Shown here: positions 1 through 5,973 of the stretch, one piece after another
Layout: every line of letters starts with the position of its first letter
Numbering within the stretch: position 1 is the stretch's first letter
Assembly (NCBI GenBank): GCA_050184295.1
Contig: JBFXAM010000148.1
Span: 1 to 9,861 of the forward strand
Reading direction: 5' to 3'
Source: JBFXAM01 sp050184295
Lineage (GTDB): Bacteria > Planctomycetota > Phycisphaerae > UBA1845 > Fen-1342
DNA length: 9,861 nucleotides
The notes under the pieces: generated by a model
Database searches by the model: none
Told to the model about the DNA's origin: nothing
The model's input: only the letters and a program-made list of their open reading frames with translations
Made by a program: the position numbers and the translations under genes

Positions 1-200
1 ATCATCTGGTGAATCGGGATGAGCTGCTCTTTCGAGTCCTCGGCGGAGTACTGCTGCGTGCCGGTCGCGATGCTCTTGAGATTCGCGAGGCAGACAGCGC
101 GCTTGCCCTGCTCGCGGGCCGCGTTCAGCCCGGGCAGCAGGATCGAGATCAGCAGCGCGATGATCGCGATCACCACGAGCAATTCGATCAACGTGAAAGC
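1..200 (-). repeat. Direct repeat, copy 1 (5' end of prepilin gene)
   Basis: Aligns without gaps to 3425-3624, with 18 mismatches in 200 bases by my hand count (about 91% identity). Both copies are the 5' coding ends of prepilin-like paralogues in the same orientation, so this is a gene-duplication repeat and a possible substrate for recombination, which would delete or duplicate the roughly 3.4 kb between them. Confidence 0.9.
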
Positions 201-224
201 GGACGGACTCCTGCGGCTCATCAT
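1..224 (-). CDS. Prepilin-like protein, N-terminal part (runs off left edge)
   Basis: The reading frame starts at ATG 224 and is open to base 1, giving 74 residues; the 3' end lies outside the window. A GAGGAA ribosome site sits 6-7 bases upstream of ATG 224, which favours it over ATG 221. The protein begins MMSRRSPSAFTLIELL, a class III prepilin leader with the cleavage point expected between Ala and Phe and Glu at mature position 5, followed by a roughly 20-residue hydrophobic helix. Such proteins are processed by a PilD-type peptidase and sit in the inner membrane or in a type II secretion/type IV pilus-like fibre. Planctomycetes carry many paralogues with this N-terminus and largely unknown roles. 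After the leader it is almost the same as the complete gene at 2593-3648. The usual Gly before the cleavage site is Ala here and in that paralogue. Family assignment is secure; function is inferred. Confidence 0.85.
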   Translation of the reverse strand, partial: MMSRRSPSAFTLIELLVVIAIIALLISILLPGLNAAREQGKRAVCLANLKSIATGTQQYSAEDSKEQLIPIHQM

Positions 225-363
225 GGTGAATTCCTCGGATACACTTCGAAGCGACCTGGCTCGCCGCATTCGACCCTGGTTTCCGGATGCACACGGCCCG
301 CGTTGCGCGTGGGCGCCCCGCAGAGCACGCCGTCGCCGCGCGAGCGGCGATCGCGCGATGTCC

Positions 364-369
364 ATTATA
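364..369 (-). promoter_or_regulatory. Candidate -10 box upstream of left-edge prepilin gene
   Basis: The minus strand reads a perfect TATAAT at 369-364, about 140 bases upstream of ATG 224, in the gap after the broken prepilin fragment. No convincing -35 hexamer lies 16-18 bases upstream. The predicted leader contains a 7-bp hairpin (stems 333-339 and 344-350, 4-base loop). An AT-only hexamer is uncommon in DNA this rich in G+C, but the promoter call rests on one box. Confidence 0.4.
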
Positions 370-425
370 TCCGCTGTCGCGTGGGCACGCCTCCGGGTCG
401 GCGGAAGCGCGATCCGGTGCGTCCG

Positions 426-875
426 CTAGTCGAGAATCCGCTGGGCGTTCCGGAACGGCCGGCGCGTTCCATCTCCGAGACCCTCGTACGGCGGCAACCA
501 CGCGTCTGCGGCGCCCCAGACTCGCGCGCCCGGAACTGGCCAGCAGTCAGACTGCCACGTCGGGCCGCGAGAGAGCAGCCGTACGTTCGCACCCACGTTC
601 ATCAGCGCAATCGTCATCGCGTCGTCGACCGCCTGGCGGCCTGCGGCCTGGGTCGCGCGTGCGGAACCATCCGCGAACAGCAGGTTGTCGACCATGCACT
701 TCTTCGGCCAGCCAATGACCAGAACTGGATCGCCGACTGGCTGCCGGTCGTCGCGACCAATCATATTGAACAACGTCGGTCCGCCGATCAGGATTACGCG
801 CGCCGTGTCCTTCGGCGTCGGCGAACGATGACCCCAGGGACCGATCGCAAGCGCGCGGCTGTTAGTGTTCGGCAC
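426..875 (-). pseudogene. Orphan C-terminal fragment of prepilin-like protein
   Basis: This open frame of 149 codons matches only the C-terminal part (about residues 203-351) of the complete prepilin-like gene at 2593-3648: it shares AIGPWGHRS, KDTAR, ILIG, FNMIG, MVDNL, FADGSAR, SRGPTW and DCWPVPGAR. The N-terminal leader, the transmembrane helix and the first ~200 residues are missing. The first possible start, GTG 875, begins one base past the TGA (878-876) of the propeller gene, with no clear ribosome site, although coupled reinitiation is possible. In the conserved HxxxxMVDNxxFADG segment the His is Pro (GWPKKCMVDN). I read it as the remnant of a broken tandem copy whose front was lost or replaced. 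It has no internal stops, so it is either recent or still under selection; a small separate protein is the alternative. Confidence 0.7.
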
Positions 876-2462
876 TCACTCGCCAATACAGGCGACAAAA
901 GGATTGATGTCAAAGTTGTTTACCGCGCCGTCTTGGTTCAGATCACAGGTGCATAGTGGGTCGCAGCTCGGATACTCCGAAGCGTATTGCTCCGGGTCTG
1001 TGAGCGCGAGTACGAACGCGTCGATATCGAAGTTATCCGTCGGCCCGCTGCAATCGGCATCGCAAGGGAGGTAGGCCCCACCGGGGCCGCAACCGACGTG
1101 TGCAACGTAAATGTCCCAATCAGAATATTCGTCGGCCGCATCGAGATTCGTCGCTTGACTTTGAAAGATCACCCAGCGCCGATTCCCTGAAATGCGCGGA
1201 TATCGCACGTCGCCATTGGGGGAGCCGTGCGGTCCGCCGTTCACAACCCACGTTGACACTGCGTCAGCTTCGCCGAAGATGCCGTCGTTGTCGGCATCGA
1301 GATCATGTACGTAAATCCTCGGTGTTGTGTCGAGCGTCGGGCCCGTCAGATTTGTGGCGGAACTCCGAAACGCGACGAAGCGACCGTCCGCCGAGATCGA
1401 CGGCTCACTCGCGTCTTGGTCACCATAAGTGGTCCCCGTCTGCCGGCTCACGATATACGTTGCGACCCCTCCCGACTCATCGAAGACGTCATCTTCGTCC
1501 GTGTCGCGATCGCGAACGTACACATGCGATTGACCGGCGGTTGACGGCGACACGAGGTTCGTTGCTGCGGTCACGAACACAACGAATCTACCCGTGCTGG
1601 AAATGGATATGTTGCGACCAAACGCCGCAGATGCGTTCGCGACGACGCCCGCCGTGCTCTTGCTAATGAGTTCGTGCGTATCGTTCTCGACTGAATACGC
1701 GAAGCAATGCGTATGGCCGTCGGGCGCATCCCCAGTCAGATTCGTGCAACCGCTAGTAAACGCGATGTGGCTCCCGTCTGCCGCGACCACCGGATCGAAC
1801 GAGGAGGAATCGCATTCCTCCATCGTATACGGACTCTGCGTCGCGAAATTGGGGCCACTCGTCCCTACATAGTAGTTCACTCCAAGGTGCACAAATGTCC
1901 CACTTGTCGCTCGGTGGAGATGATAGGCGATCAGTTCGCCGTCACCGGAGGTCGCGGGTGTGTAACTATCGGACACGGTATATGTTCCAGACTCGTCTAC
2001 AGTAGTGATGGTCGCCTCTGAGCCACTGCCGCTCGGCGCGCGATACACCGGAGTCCGAATGTTATTGGCGTACGGGGGACTTCCGGTGAGTAATCGTGAG
2101 TTCACCACGTATGCACCATCGGCGGCTAGCTCCGGGCTCTCCCCCGTCCGTGTCTGGGACGATGGCGCCGTATCGTCCAGGACACCATTACTCGTCGGTG
2201 GATCGCGATCAAGAACCACGATGTTCGATACGTCAATCCACGCCACGAATCGGCCGGTGTGCGAGATGGACGCCAATTGCCCACCAATGCTCGGCGAAGC
2301 GTCGCTGAAGAGTTGGACTCGATCAATCGCGAGAGCGGAACCTAACGGCATCGCCAACAACAGACACAGAATCCGCCACGACCGAGCTGCCCCCCCCCGA
2401 CACACCACGCACGCACCCCGCTTGCATTGCGCCACGCAACTGGCGACACGACCATTACGCAT
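876..2462 (-). CDS. Secreted seven-repeat beta-propeller protein with dockerin-like tail
   Basis: With ATG 2462 the product is 528 residues. Residues ~29-45 (ILCLLLAMPLGSALA) form a signal peptide, probably cut after Ala45. The body has seven copies of a TolB/PD40-like motif (for example ISADGRFVAF, ISSTGRFVVF) beginning near residues 66, 112, 171, 227, 287, 356 and 424, suggesting a seven-bladed propeller. Two blades carry acidic loops that look calcium-binding (DRDTDEDDVFDE near 318, DLDADNDGIFGE near 387). Residues 467-528 hold two similar segments, DNFDIDAFV and NNFDINPFV with a DLNQDG loop, a dockerin-like tail common on secreted planctomycete proteins. The role is probably extracellular binding; no enzyme motif is seen. 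The start is uncertain: ATG 2462 lies 17 bases from the nearest Shine-Dalgarno, GTG 2405 would give a tidy 26-residue signal peptide, and a better-placed GTG at 2473 is out of frame because of a nine-G run. G+C is lower than in the neighbours. Confidence 0.8.
   Translation of the reverse strand: MRNGRVASCVAQCKRGACVVCRGGAARSWRILCLLLAMPLGSALAIDRVQLFSDASPSIGGQLASISHTGRFVAWIDVSNIVVLDRDPPTSNGVLDDTAPSSQTRTGESPELAADGAYVVNSRLLTGSPPYANNIRTPVYRAPSGSGSEATITTVDESGTYTVSDSYTPATSGDGELIAYHLHRATSGTFVHLGVNYYVGTSGPNFATQSPYTMEECDSSSFDPVVAADGSHIAFTSGCTNLTGDAPDGHTHCFAYSVENDTHELISKSTAGVVANASAAFGRNISISSTGRFVVFVTAATNLVSPSTAGQSHVYVRDRDTDEDDVFDESGGVATYIVSRQTGTTYGDQDASEPSISADGRFVAFRSSATNLTGPTLDTTPRIYVHDLDADNDGIFGEADAVSTWVVNGGPHGSPNGDVRYPRISGNRRWVIFQSQATNLDAADEYSDWDIYVAHVGCGPGGAYLPCDADCSGPTDNFDIDAFVLALTDPEQYASEYPSCDPLCTCDLNQDGAVNNFDINPFVACIGE
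2390..2398 (-). repeat. Nine-base poly-G tract (candidate slippage site)
   Basis: Nine consecutive C on the plus strand (G on the coding strand) lie between the candidate starts and the hydrophobic part of the propeller gene's signal peptide. Read from GTG 2473, a tract of 10 G would be in frame with the propeller gene; the present 9 G sends that reading to a stop at 2344-2342. Long G runs are hot spots for slipped-strand changes and also for sequencing errors. Confidence 0.7.
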
Positions 2463-2479
2463 GGACGTGACACGCGAGG

Positions 2480-2486
2480 CTCCTCC
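2480..2486 (-). promoter_or_regulatory. Strong ribosome binding site pointing to GTG 2473
   Basis: The minus strand reads GGAGGAG at 2486-2480, six bases before GTG 2473-2471 and 17 bases before ATG 2462. Its spacing is ideal for the GTG, whose frame (MSRPCVMVVSPVAW...) reaches the propeller frame only if the downstream G tract has one more base. A weak -10-like TATAGA at 2503-2498 would place a transcription start only a few bases upstream of this site, so it was not scored as a promoter. Confidence 0.5.
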
Positions 2487-2592
2487 AGTGCCTGCAATCT
2501 ATACGGTTTCGGACGTTGCCTGCGCGCGCCAACCATGCGACTTCGTCGACTGTGCCCGCCTCGCAGGAAACGACGTGAATAGGGCGCGCGGA

Positions 2593-3648
2593 CTATTCCA
2601 GATTCCGTTGCGCGCCCGCGATCGGCCAGCTACTCAGGCCGAGGAACGAGACGGCGCCCCAATTCGGAGGGCCCCACGCCGCAACGTTGCCCCAGATGCG
2701 CGCACCGGGAACCGGCCAGCAGTCAAACTGCCATGTCGGCCCGCGCGAGATCACTCGCGCCGCCGCAGCCGTAATGCCCATCGCCTGCTGCGCTTGCGAA
2801 TCGCCGCCCAAGTCCTGGCGCCCCGTGGCCTGCGAGGCACGCGCCGACCCGTCCGCAAAAGCAAGGTTGTCAACCATGAACTTCTTGTGCCAGCCGATCA
2901 CCACGACCGGGTCAGGGTTTGTCGCGCCGTTGTCCTGGCCGATCATGTTGAAGAACGTCGGCTCGCCGATCAGGATCAAACGCGCGGTGTCCTTGAGCGT
3001 AGACGAGCGATGCCCCCACGGACCAATCGCGAACGCGCCCGAATCGTCGATGAACGAGTTCAAGCTGGCACGGTAGCTGTTCCCGAGCGTGTCATAGCAC
3101 GCGCGATTGGCATTGCTTCCAGGTGAGTCGTCGATCAGCGGGTGGTCCGGGTAGCCTTGGTCCGACGGGCACTGGAACAACTTCAGGTTCTTTTCGTCCG
3201 ACTCGGAGATTCCGCCATACATGTAGCGGTTCAGCGGCCGTGTGCGGGCCGCGTAGACGACCGGTGCGCCGGCCGCCCCGAGCAGCGGGCCGCAACCCGC
3301 CGAACCCTCGTTGGCGCACGTCGTCAAGAACCGCTTCGGGGGCGTGCGCCCGCCCCAGGTGAACCAGTTCGCGGTCCGCCACAGCCACATCCCGCCCGCC
3401 GGGATCCCGGCGGTCGCGCGCACCATCATCTGGTGAATCGGGATGAGCTGCTCTTTCGAGTCTTCGCTGGCATACTGCTGCGTGCCCGTCGCGATGCTCT
3501 TGAGATTCGCGAGGCACACCGCCCGCTTGCCCTGCTCGCGAGCGGCGTTCAGCCCGGGCAGCAGGATCGAAATCAGCAATGCGATGATCGCGATTACCAC
3601 CAGCAATTCGATCAACGTAAACGCACTCTTGCAGCTTCGGCTCGTCAT
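2593..3648 (-). CDS. Prepilin-like protein, complete (type II secretion/pilin N-terminus)
   Basis: The product has 351 residues from ATG 3648, preceded by AAGGGA at a 6-base spacing; an in-frame GTG at 3672 lacks that support. Residues 1-9 are the leader, with expected cleavage before Phe10; residues 10-31 (FTLIELLVVIAIIALLISIL) are the methylation and transmembrane helix; FQCPSD lies at 158-163. GWHKKFMVDNLAFADGSAR at 252-270 resembles the H-X9-DG segment of planctomycete prepilin-processing-associated proteins, but with 11 residues between His254 and Asp266. The protein is expected in the inner membrane or a pseudopilus, with a large exported C-terminal domain of unknown function. The membrane zinc-ribbon gene lies 114 bases upstream on the same strand. 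A paralogue begins at 224 and a broken copy lies at 426-875. Family is secure; substrate or structural role is unknown. Confidence 0.88.
   Translation of the reverse strand: MTSRSCKSAFTLIELLVVIAIIALLISILLPGLNAAREQGKRAVCLANLKSIATGTQQYASEDSKEQLIPIHQMMVRATAGIPAGGMWLWRTANWFTWGGRTPPKRFLTTCANEGSAGCGPLLGAAGAPVVYAARTRPLNRYMYGGISESDEKNLKLFQCPSDQGYPDHPLIDDSPGSNANRACYDTLGNSYRASLNSFIDDSGAFAIGPWGHRSSTLKDTARLILIGEPTFFNMIGQDNGATNPDPVVVIGWHKKFMVDNLAFADGSARASQATGRQDLGGDSQAQQAMGITAAAARVISRGPTWQFDCWPVPGARIWGNVAAWGPPNWGAVSFLGLSSWPIAGAQRNLE
3425..3624 (-). repeat. Direct repeat, copy 2 (5' end of prepilin gene)
   Basis: Gap-free partner of bases 1-200 in the same orientation. The sequences just upstream of the two start codons are not similar, so the duplication, or its retained identity, is confined to coding sequence and the two genes have different leaders. 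Confidence 0.9.
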
Positions 3649-3762
3649 TGGTTTCCCTTGCGCATCACACACAGCACGCCGGCGTTCGGCCGGCAGATCA
3701 TGATCCCGATGGAGTCCACGCGTGGGCGGAACGCGCGGCCTCCTCCTGAGTGAGAACAGCCA

Positions 3763-4089
3763 TCAGCCCCCACCCGGCGGCAGAACCGACCCACCGGGCC
3801 GGTAGAACGCCGCCTTCGGCTTCTTGCACTTCGGACACTCGTACAGTCCCGACGGGTCGCGCGGCGTGGCCTTCAGCGCGGACAGCGTCAGCGTGGTTCG
3901 CGCCTTGCAACCGTCGCACACCAGCAGATACTCCTGCTCGGGCGCGTCGGCGTTCAGCACCACCTTCGGCTTGGACATCAGCGCGTAAGTCCAGTACCCG
4001 CCGGCGATCAGCAGCAACGCCGCGAGCGCGACCAGCAGACCCACATTCACCTTGCCGCTGCGAAGACGACCCCGAACGAATGTGCTCAC
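3763..4089 (-). CDS. Small membrane-anchored zinc-ribbon protein
   Basis: GTG 4089 was chosen as start because AGAAGGA lies 8 bases upstream and the product then begins just before the membrane segment; the frame stays open further upstream but without similar support. The 108-residue protein has a basic N-terminus, one hydrophobic helix at about 15-38 (VGLLVALAALLLIAGGYWTY), then a four-cysteine zinc ribbon with CDGC at 58-61 and CPKC at 85-88, and a Gly/Pro-rich end. By the positive-inside rule the ribbon should be outside the cytoplasm. It lies 114 bases upstream of the complete prepilin-like gene on the same strand, so a shared transcript and a role in assembling or modifying that protein are possible but only inferred. 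I do not recognise a named family. Confidence 0.75.
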   Translation of the reverse strand: MSTFVRGRLRSGKVNVGLLVALAALLLIAGGYWTYALMSKPKVVLNADAPEQEYLLVCDGCKARTTLTLSALKATPRDPSGLYECPKCKKPKAAFYRPGGSVLPPGGG

Positions 4090-4196
4090 GCGGCTGATCC
4101 TTCTATCGGACTTCGTGCGATCACGCCGACCGGAAAAGTCAGACAAGACCGGCGGTCTCACCGGCGCCGGCAAGCGGCCCGCACGAATCAGAACCT

Positions 4197-4238
4197 GCGG
4201 CAGCGCCTGGGGTGAACCCCCAACGCGGAACCTGCCGC
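4197..4238 (-). other. Nested inverted repeat in the presumed leader
   Basis: An outer 7-bp stem (GCGGCAG at 4197-4203 with CTGCCGC at 4232-4238) encloses an inner 5-bp stem (TGGGG at 4208-4212 with CCCCA at 4218-4222). It would form in the roughly 170-base leader between the candidate promoter and GTG 4089. Chance pairing is common in GC-rich DNA. Confidence 0.3.
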
Positions 4239-4268
4239 GAAACGCGTCCCCGATTCCAGGCGCTACAA

Positions 4269-4295
4269 AGTATAACCACTTCCGACGGGAATCAA
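4269..4295 (-). promoter_or_regulatory. Candidate sigma-70-type promoter for zinc-ribbon/prepilin genes
   Basis: On the minus strand TTGATT (4295-4290) and TATACT (4274-4269) are separated by 15 bases, two fewer than ideal; shifting the -35 to ACTTGA gives 17. It points toward GTG 4089 with a leader near 170 bases. The same ATACT-type core occurs in the divergent region near 8265. Confidence 0.4.
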
Positions 4296-4503
4296 GTTCG
4301 GGCCGCCACCCAGCGGCCGCGTTTTCCGGATCGCGCTTCGCGCCCAGGGGCGATCGCTGGTTGGCGGCTGGCGCTCGACGGGAGCTGGCGCACCGGGATT
4401 CCCCGCGGTGACGAGGGTGCGACGGGCCGCCCGCCGGACACCTCTCGAATCCGCGCCCGCCCCGCTGGAGCGCCCATCAGAACCCGTTCCGCCCAGCGCG
4501 CGC

Positions 4504-5538
4504 CTATGGCCCTGTGCTTGGCGCGCCGGCTTCTCTTGGCGTGTTTTGGGAGCGCGGCGCCGGCGTGACTTCGAGAACGTCGAAAACGCCGACGCAATTC
4601 GCCGCCGGTGTTGCGGCGGGGATCAGCAGCGTGTCTCCCGCGGACAGGGCGCGTGCGCCGGTTTCGGATCTCAGTTCTCCGCTGCCACCCACCACGATCC
4701 ACACCCGCGGCGCCGCGCCGCAAGCGCCCACCGGCTGATCCGTCAGGCGTCTCAACGCGATCGTAAATCTATCGCAGTTAATGATTTGTGCGACTTCGGG
4801 GGATGGGTTCGCTCCGCGGCCCGGCGAGAGTATGCGCGGCGCCAACACGCCGTCGGCGTCGCCGAGCCGGGCGTTGGCGAGCGCGTCGGCGATGTGCAGT
4901 TCTCGCCGCCGGCCGCGCTCGTCCGCGCGCCCCCAATCATAAAGACGATACGTGGTATCGGATGGAGTCTGGACTTCGGCGACGACGATTCCGCCGCCGA
5001 GGGCGTGAACGGTCCCGCTCGGCAGGTAAAAGCAGTCGCCGACGCGCGCCGGCCAGCGACGGAGCAGATCCGCACACTGTGGTGTGTCGGCGGTGCGGCG
5101 CAGATCGTCGAGCGTCACGCCGTCGCGCAGCCCGACGAACAATTCGGCGCCGGGCTCCGCGTGCACGATATACCAAGCCTCGTGTTTCACCCCAACCACT
5201 TCGTCGGGCACTCCCGGCTGCGGCAGCGGATGAACCTGCACGCTCAGCGTTTCGCGCGCATCGAGGAACTTGATCAGCAGCGGAAAACGCCCGGCGGCGG
5301 GCGGCGCGTCACCGAAGAGATCGGCGCCCCAGGCCGAAGCCAGCTCGCGGATCGAACGCCCGCGCAGTGGTCCGCACGCTACGCGCGACTCGGCCCCCGG
5401 CAGGTCCGCAAGCTCCCACGACTCTCCGATCGCGACCCCTGCCGGAAGCGACTTGTTCAACAGCCGCTCCAGCGCGCGGCCGCCCCACGGCTTGGGCACG
5501 AAGATCGGTTCGAGCATGACGGGCATCGGGTGGGTCAT
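4504..5538 (-). CDS. manA: Mannose-6-phosphate isomerase
   Basis: The 344-residue product interconverts mannose 6-phosphate and fructose 6-phosphate in the cytosol, feeding GDP-mannose and polysaccharide synthesis or mannose catabolism. It matches the short bacterial type I isomerases. The opening PIFVPKPWGG and GESWELAD (39-46) are typical. The zinc ligands are visible: Gln101 and His103 in SVQVHP, Glu120 in VKHEAWYIV, and His178 in PSGTVHALGGG, followed by VVAEVQTPSDTTYRLYDWGR (185-204). The C-terminal cupin-like segment ends in a low-complexity tail. ATG 5538 is taken as start; GTG 5541 and an ATG four codons further in are alternatives, and none has a strong ribosome site. It lies 57 bases downstream of the ComEA-like gene on the same strand, so a shared transcript is likely. 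Confidence 0.92.
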   Translation of the reverse strand: MTHPMPVMLEPIFVPKPWGGRALERLLNKSLPAGVAIGESWELADLPGAESRVACGPLRGRSIRELASAWGADLFGDAPPAAGRFPLLIKFLDARETLSVQVHPLPQPGVPDEVVGVKHEAWYIVHAEPGAELFVGLRDGVTLDDLRRTADTPQCADLLRRWPARVGDCFYLPSGTVHALGGGIVVAEVQTPSDTTYRLYDWGRADERGRRRELHIADALANARLGDADGVLAPRILSPGRGANPSPEVAQIINCDRFTIALRRLTDQPVGACGAAPRVWIVVGGSGELRSETGARALSAGDTLLIPAATPAANCVGVFDVLEVTPAPRSQNTPREAGAPSTGP

Positions 5539-5595
5539 CACAAAACCGGTCGCGTCGACGGTGGCGAATGGTTCCGCTTGGGCACCGGCCGCCGC

Positions 5596-5973
5596 TCAGC
5601 GTGGCGACGGATCGGCGGACTCAACCGGCGCGCGCGAGTCAAAACGCAGATGCGGCCGAAGCAGCGCCACCGTCGCCGGGCCGATCCGCTCCACCGCGTC
5701 GAGGTCTTCGACACAGCGAAACGCGGGGCGGTGCGCCGCGGCTTCGCGGAACGTCACGATGTTCGCCGCCAGCTTCGGCCCGATGCGCGGCAGCAGCATC
5801 AATTCGGCGGCTGAGGCGGTGTTTGGATCGATCGTCAGGCGCGGCGTCGGCGTTCGCCCGCGTGGTTCGTCGCGGAACAGACCGCGCGTCCACGCGTCGA
5901 CGAGCGTCGCAAGGTGAACACCCGCGAGAATCGCGAGGACGCCGAGGAAGTGTTTGCGATGCGCGCTGGTCAC
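5596..5973 (-). CDS. ComEA-like helix-hairpin-helix protein
   Basis: The 125-residue product has one N-terminal membrane helix (residues ~8-26, HFLGVLAILAGVHLATLVDA), a short linker, and a ComEA-type tandem helix-hairpin-helix unit. LTIDPNTASAAELMLLPRIG (46-65) is close to the family pattern of an Asn-Thr-Ala start plus a first LPxIG hairpin, and DAVERIGPATVALL (92-105) is the second hairpin. The family binds double-stranded DNA without sequence preference; anchored ComEA brings DNA through the periplasm during natural transformation, though many members are uncharacterised. GTG 5973 overlaps the TGA of the upstream GH10-like gene (GTGA), indicating translational coupling. No SLBB domain precedes the hairpins. 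No comEC or comF neighbour is visible, so a transformation role is inferred from family only. Confidence 0.82.
   Translation of the reverse strand: MTSAHRKHFLGVLAILAGVHLATLVDAWTRGLFRDEPRGRTPTPRLTIDPNTASAAELMLLPRIGPKLAANIVTFREAAAHRPAFRCVEDLDAVERIGPATVALLRPHLRFDSRAPVESADPSPR

Larger units (their letters stand above)
4090..4503. other. 414-base gap between zinc-ribbon gene and manA
   Basis: No convincing gene is present. The frames open across it on both strands look like by-products of high G+C, with arginine/proline-rich translations. It holds a candidate minus-strand promoter (4269-4295) and a nested inverted repeat at 4197-4238 that would fall in the leader of the zinc-ribbon/prepilin transcript. 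No clear terminator for manA is visible. Confidence 0.6.

Noticed and set aside
9..956. Long plus-strand open frames across the prepilin and propeller region (also 2005-3126)
   Set aside because: Arginine/proline-rich translations opposite clearly coding minus-strand genes; they reflect high G+C and mirror the paralogous repeats.
2495..2526. TATAGA at 2503-2498 as promoter of the propeller gene
   Set aside because: Four of six matches and no -35 hexamer at usable spacing.
3678..3694. GCCGGC-GTTCG-GCCGGC hairpin before the prepilin gene as a terminator
   Set aside because: No T run follows on the minus strand, the stem is a short palindrome expected by chance in GC-rich DNA.
3645..3701. 18-codon ORF (MICRPNAGVLCVMRKGNQ) whose TGA overlaps the prepilin ATG
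   Set aside because: The ATGA overlap is suggestive of a leader peptide, but the ribosome site is weak, the left paralogue has no equivalent, and such short frames are common by chance.
4408..5814. 468-codon plus-strand frame over manA and the ComEA-like gene
   Set aside because: Lies opposite a securely identified manA and has non-protein-like composition.
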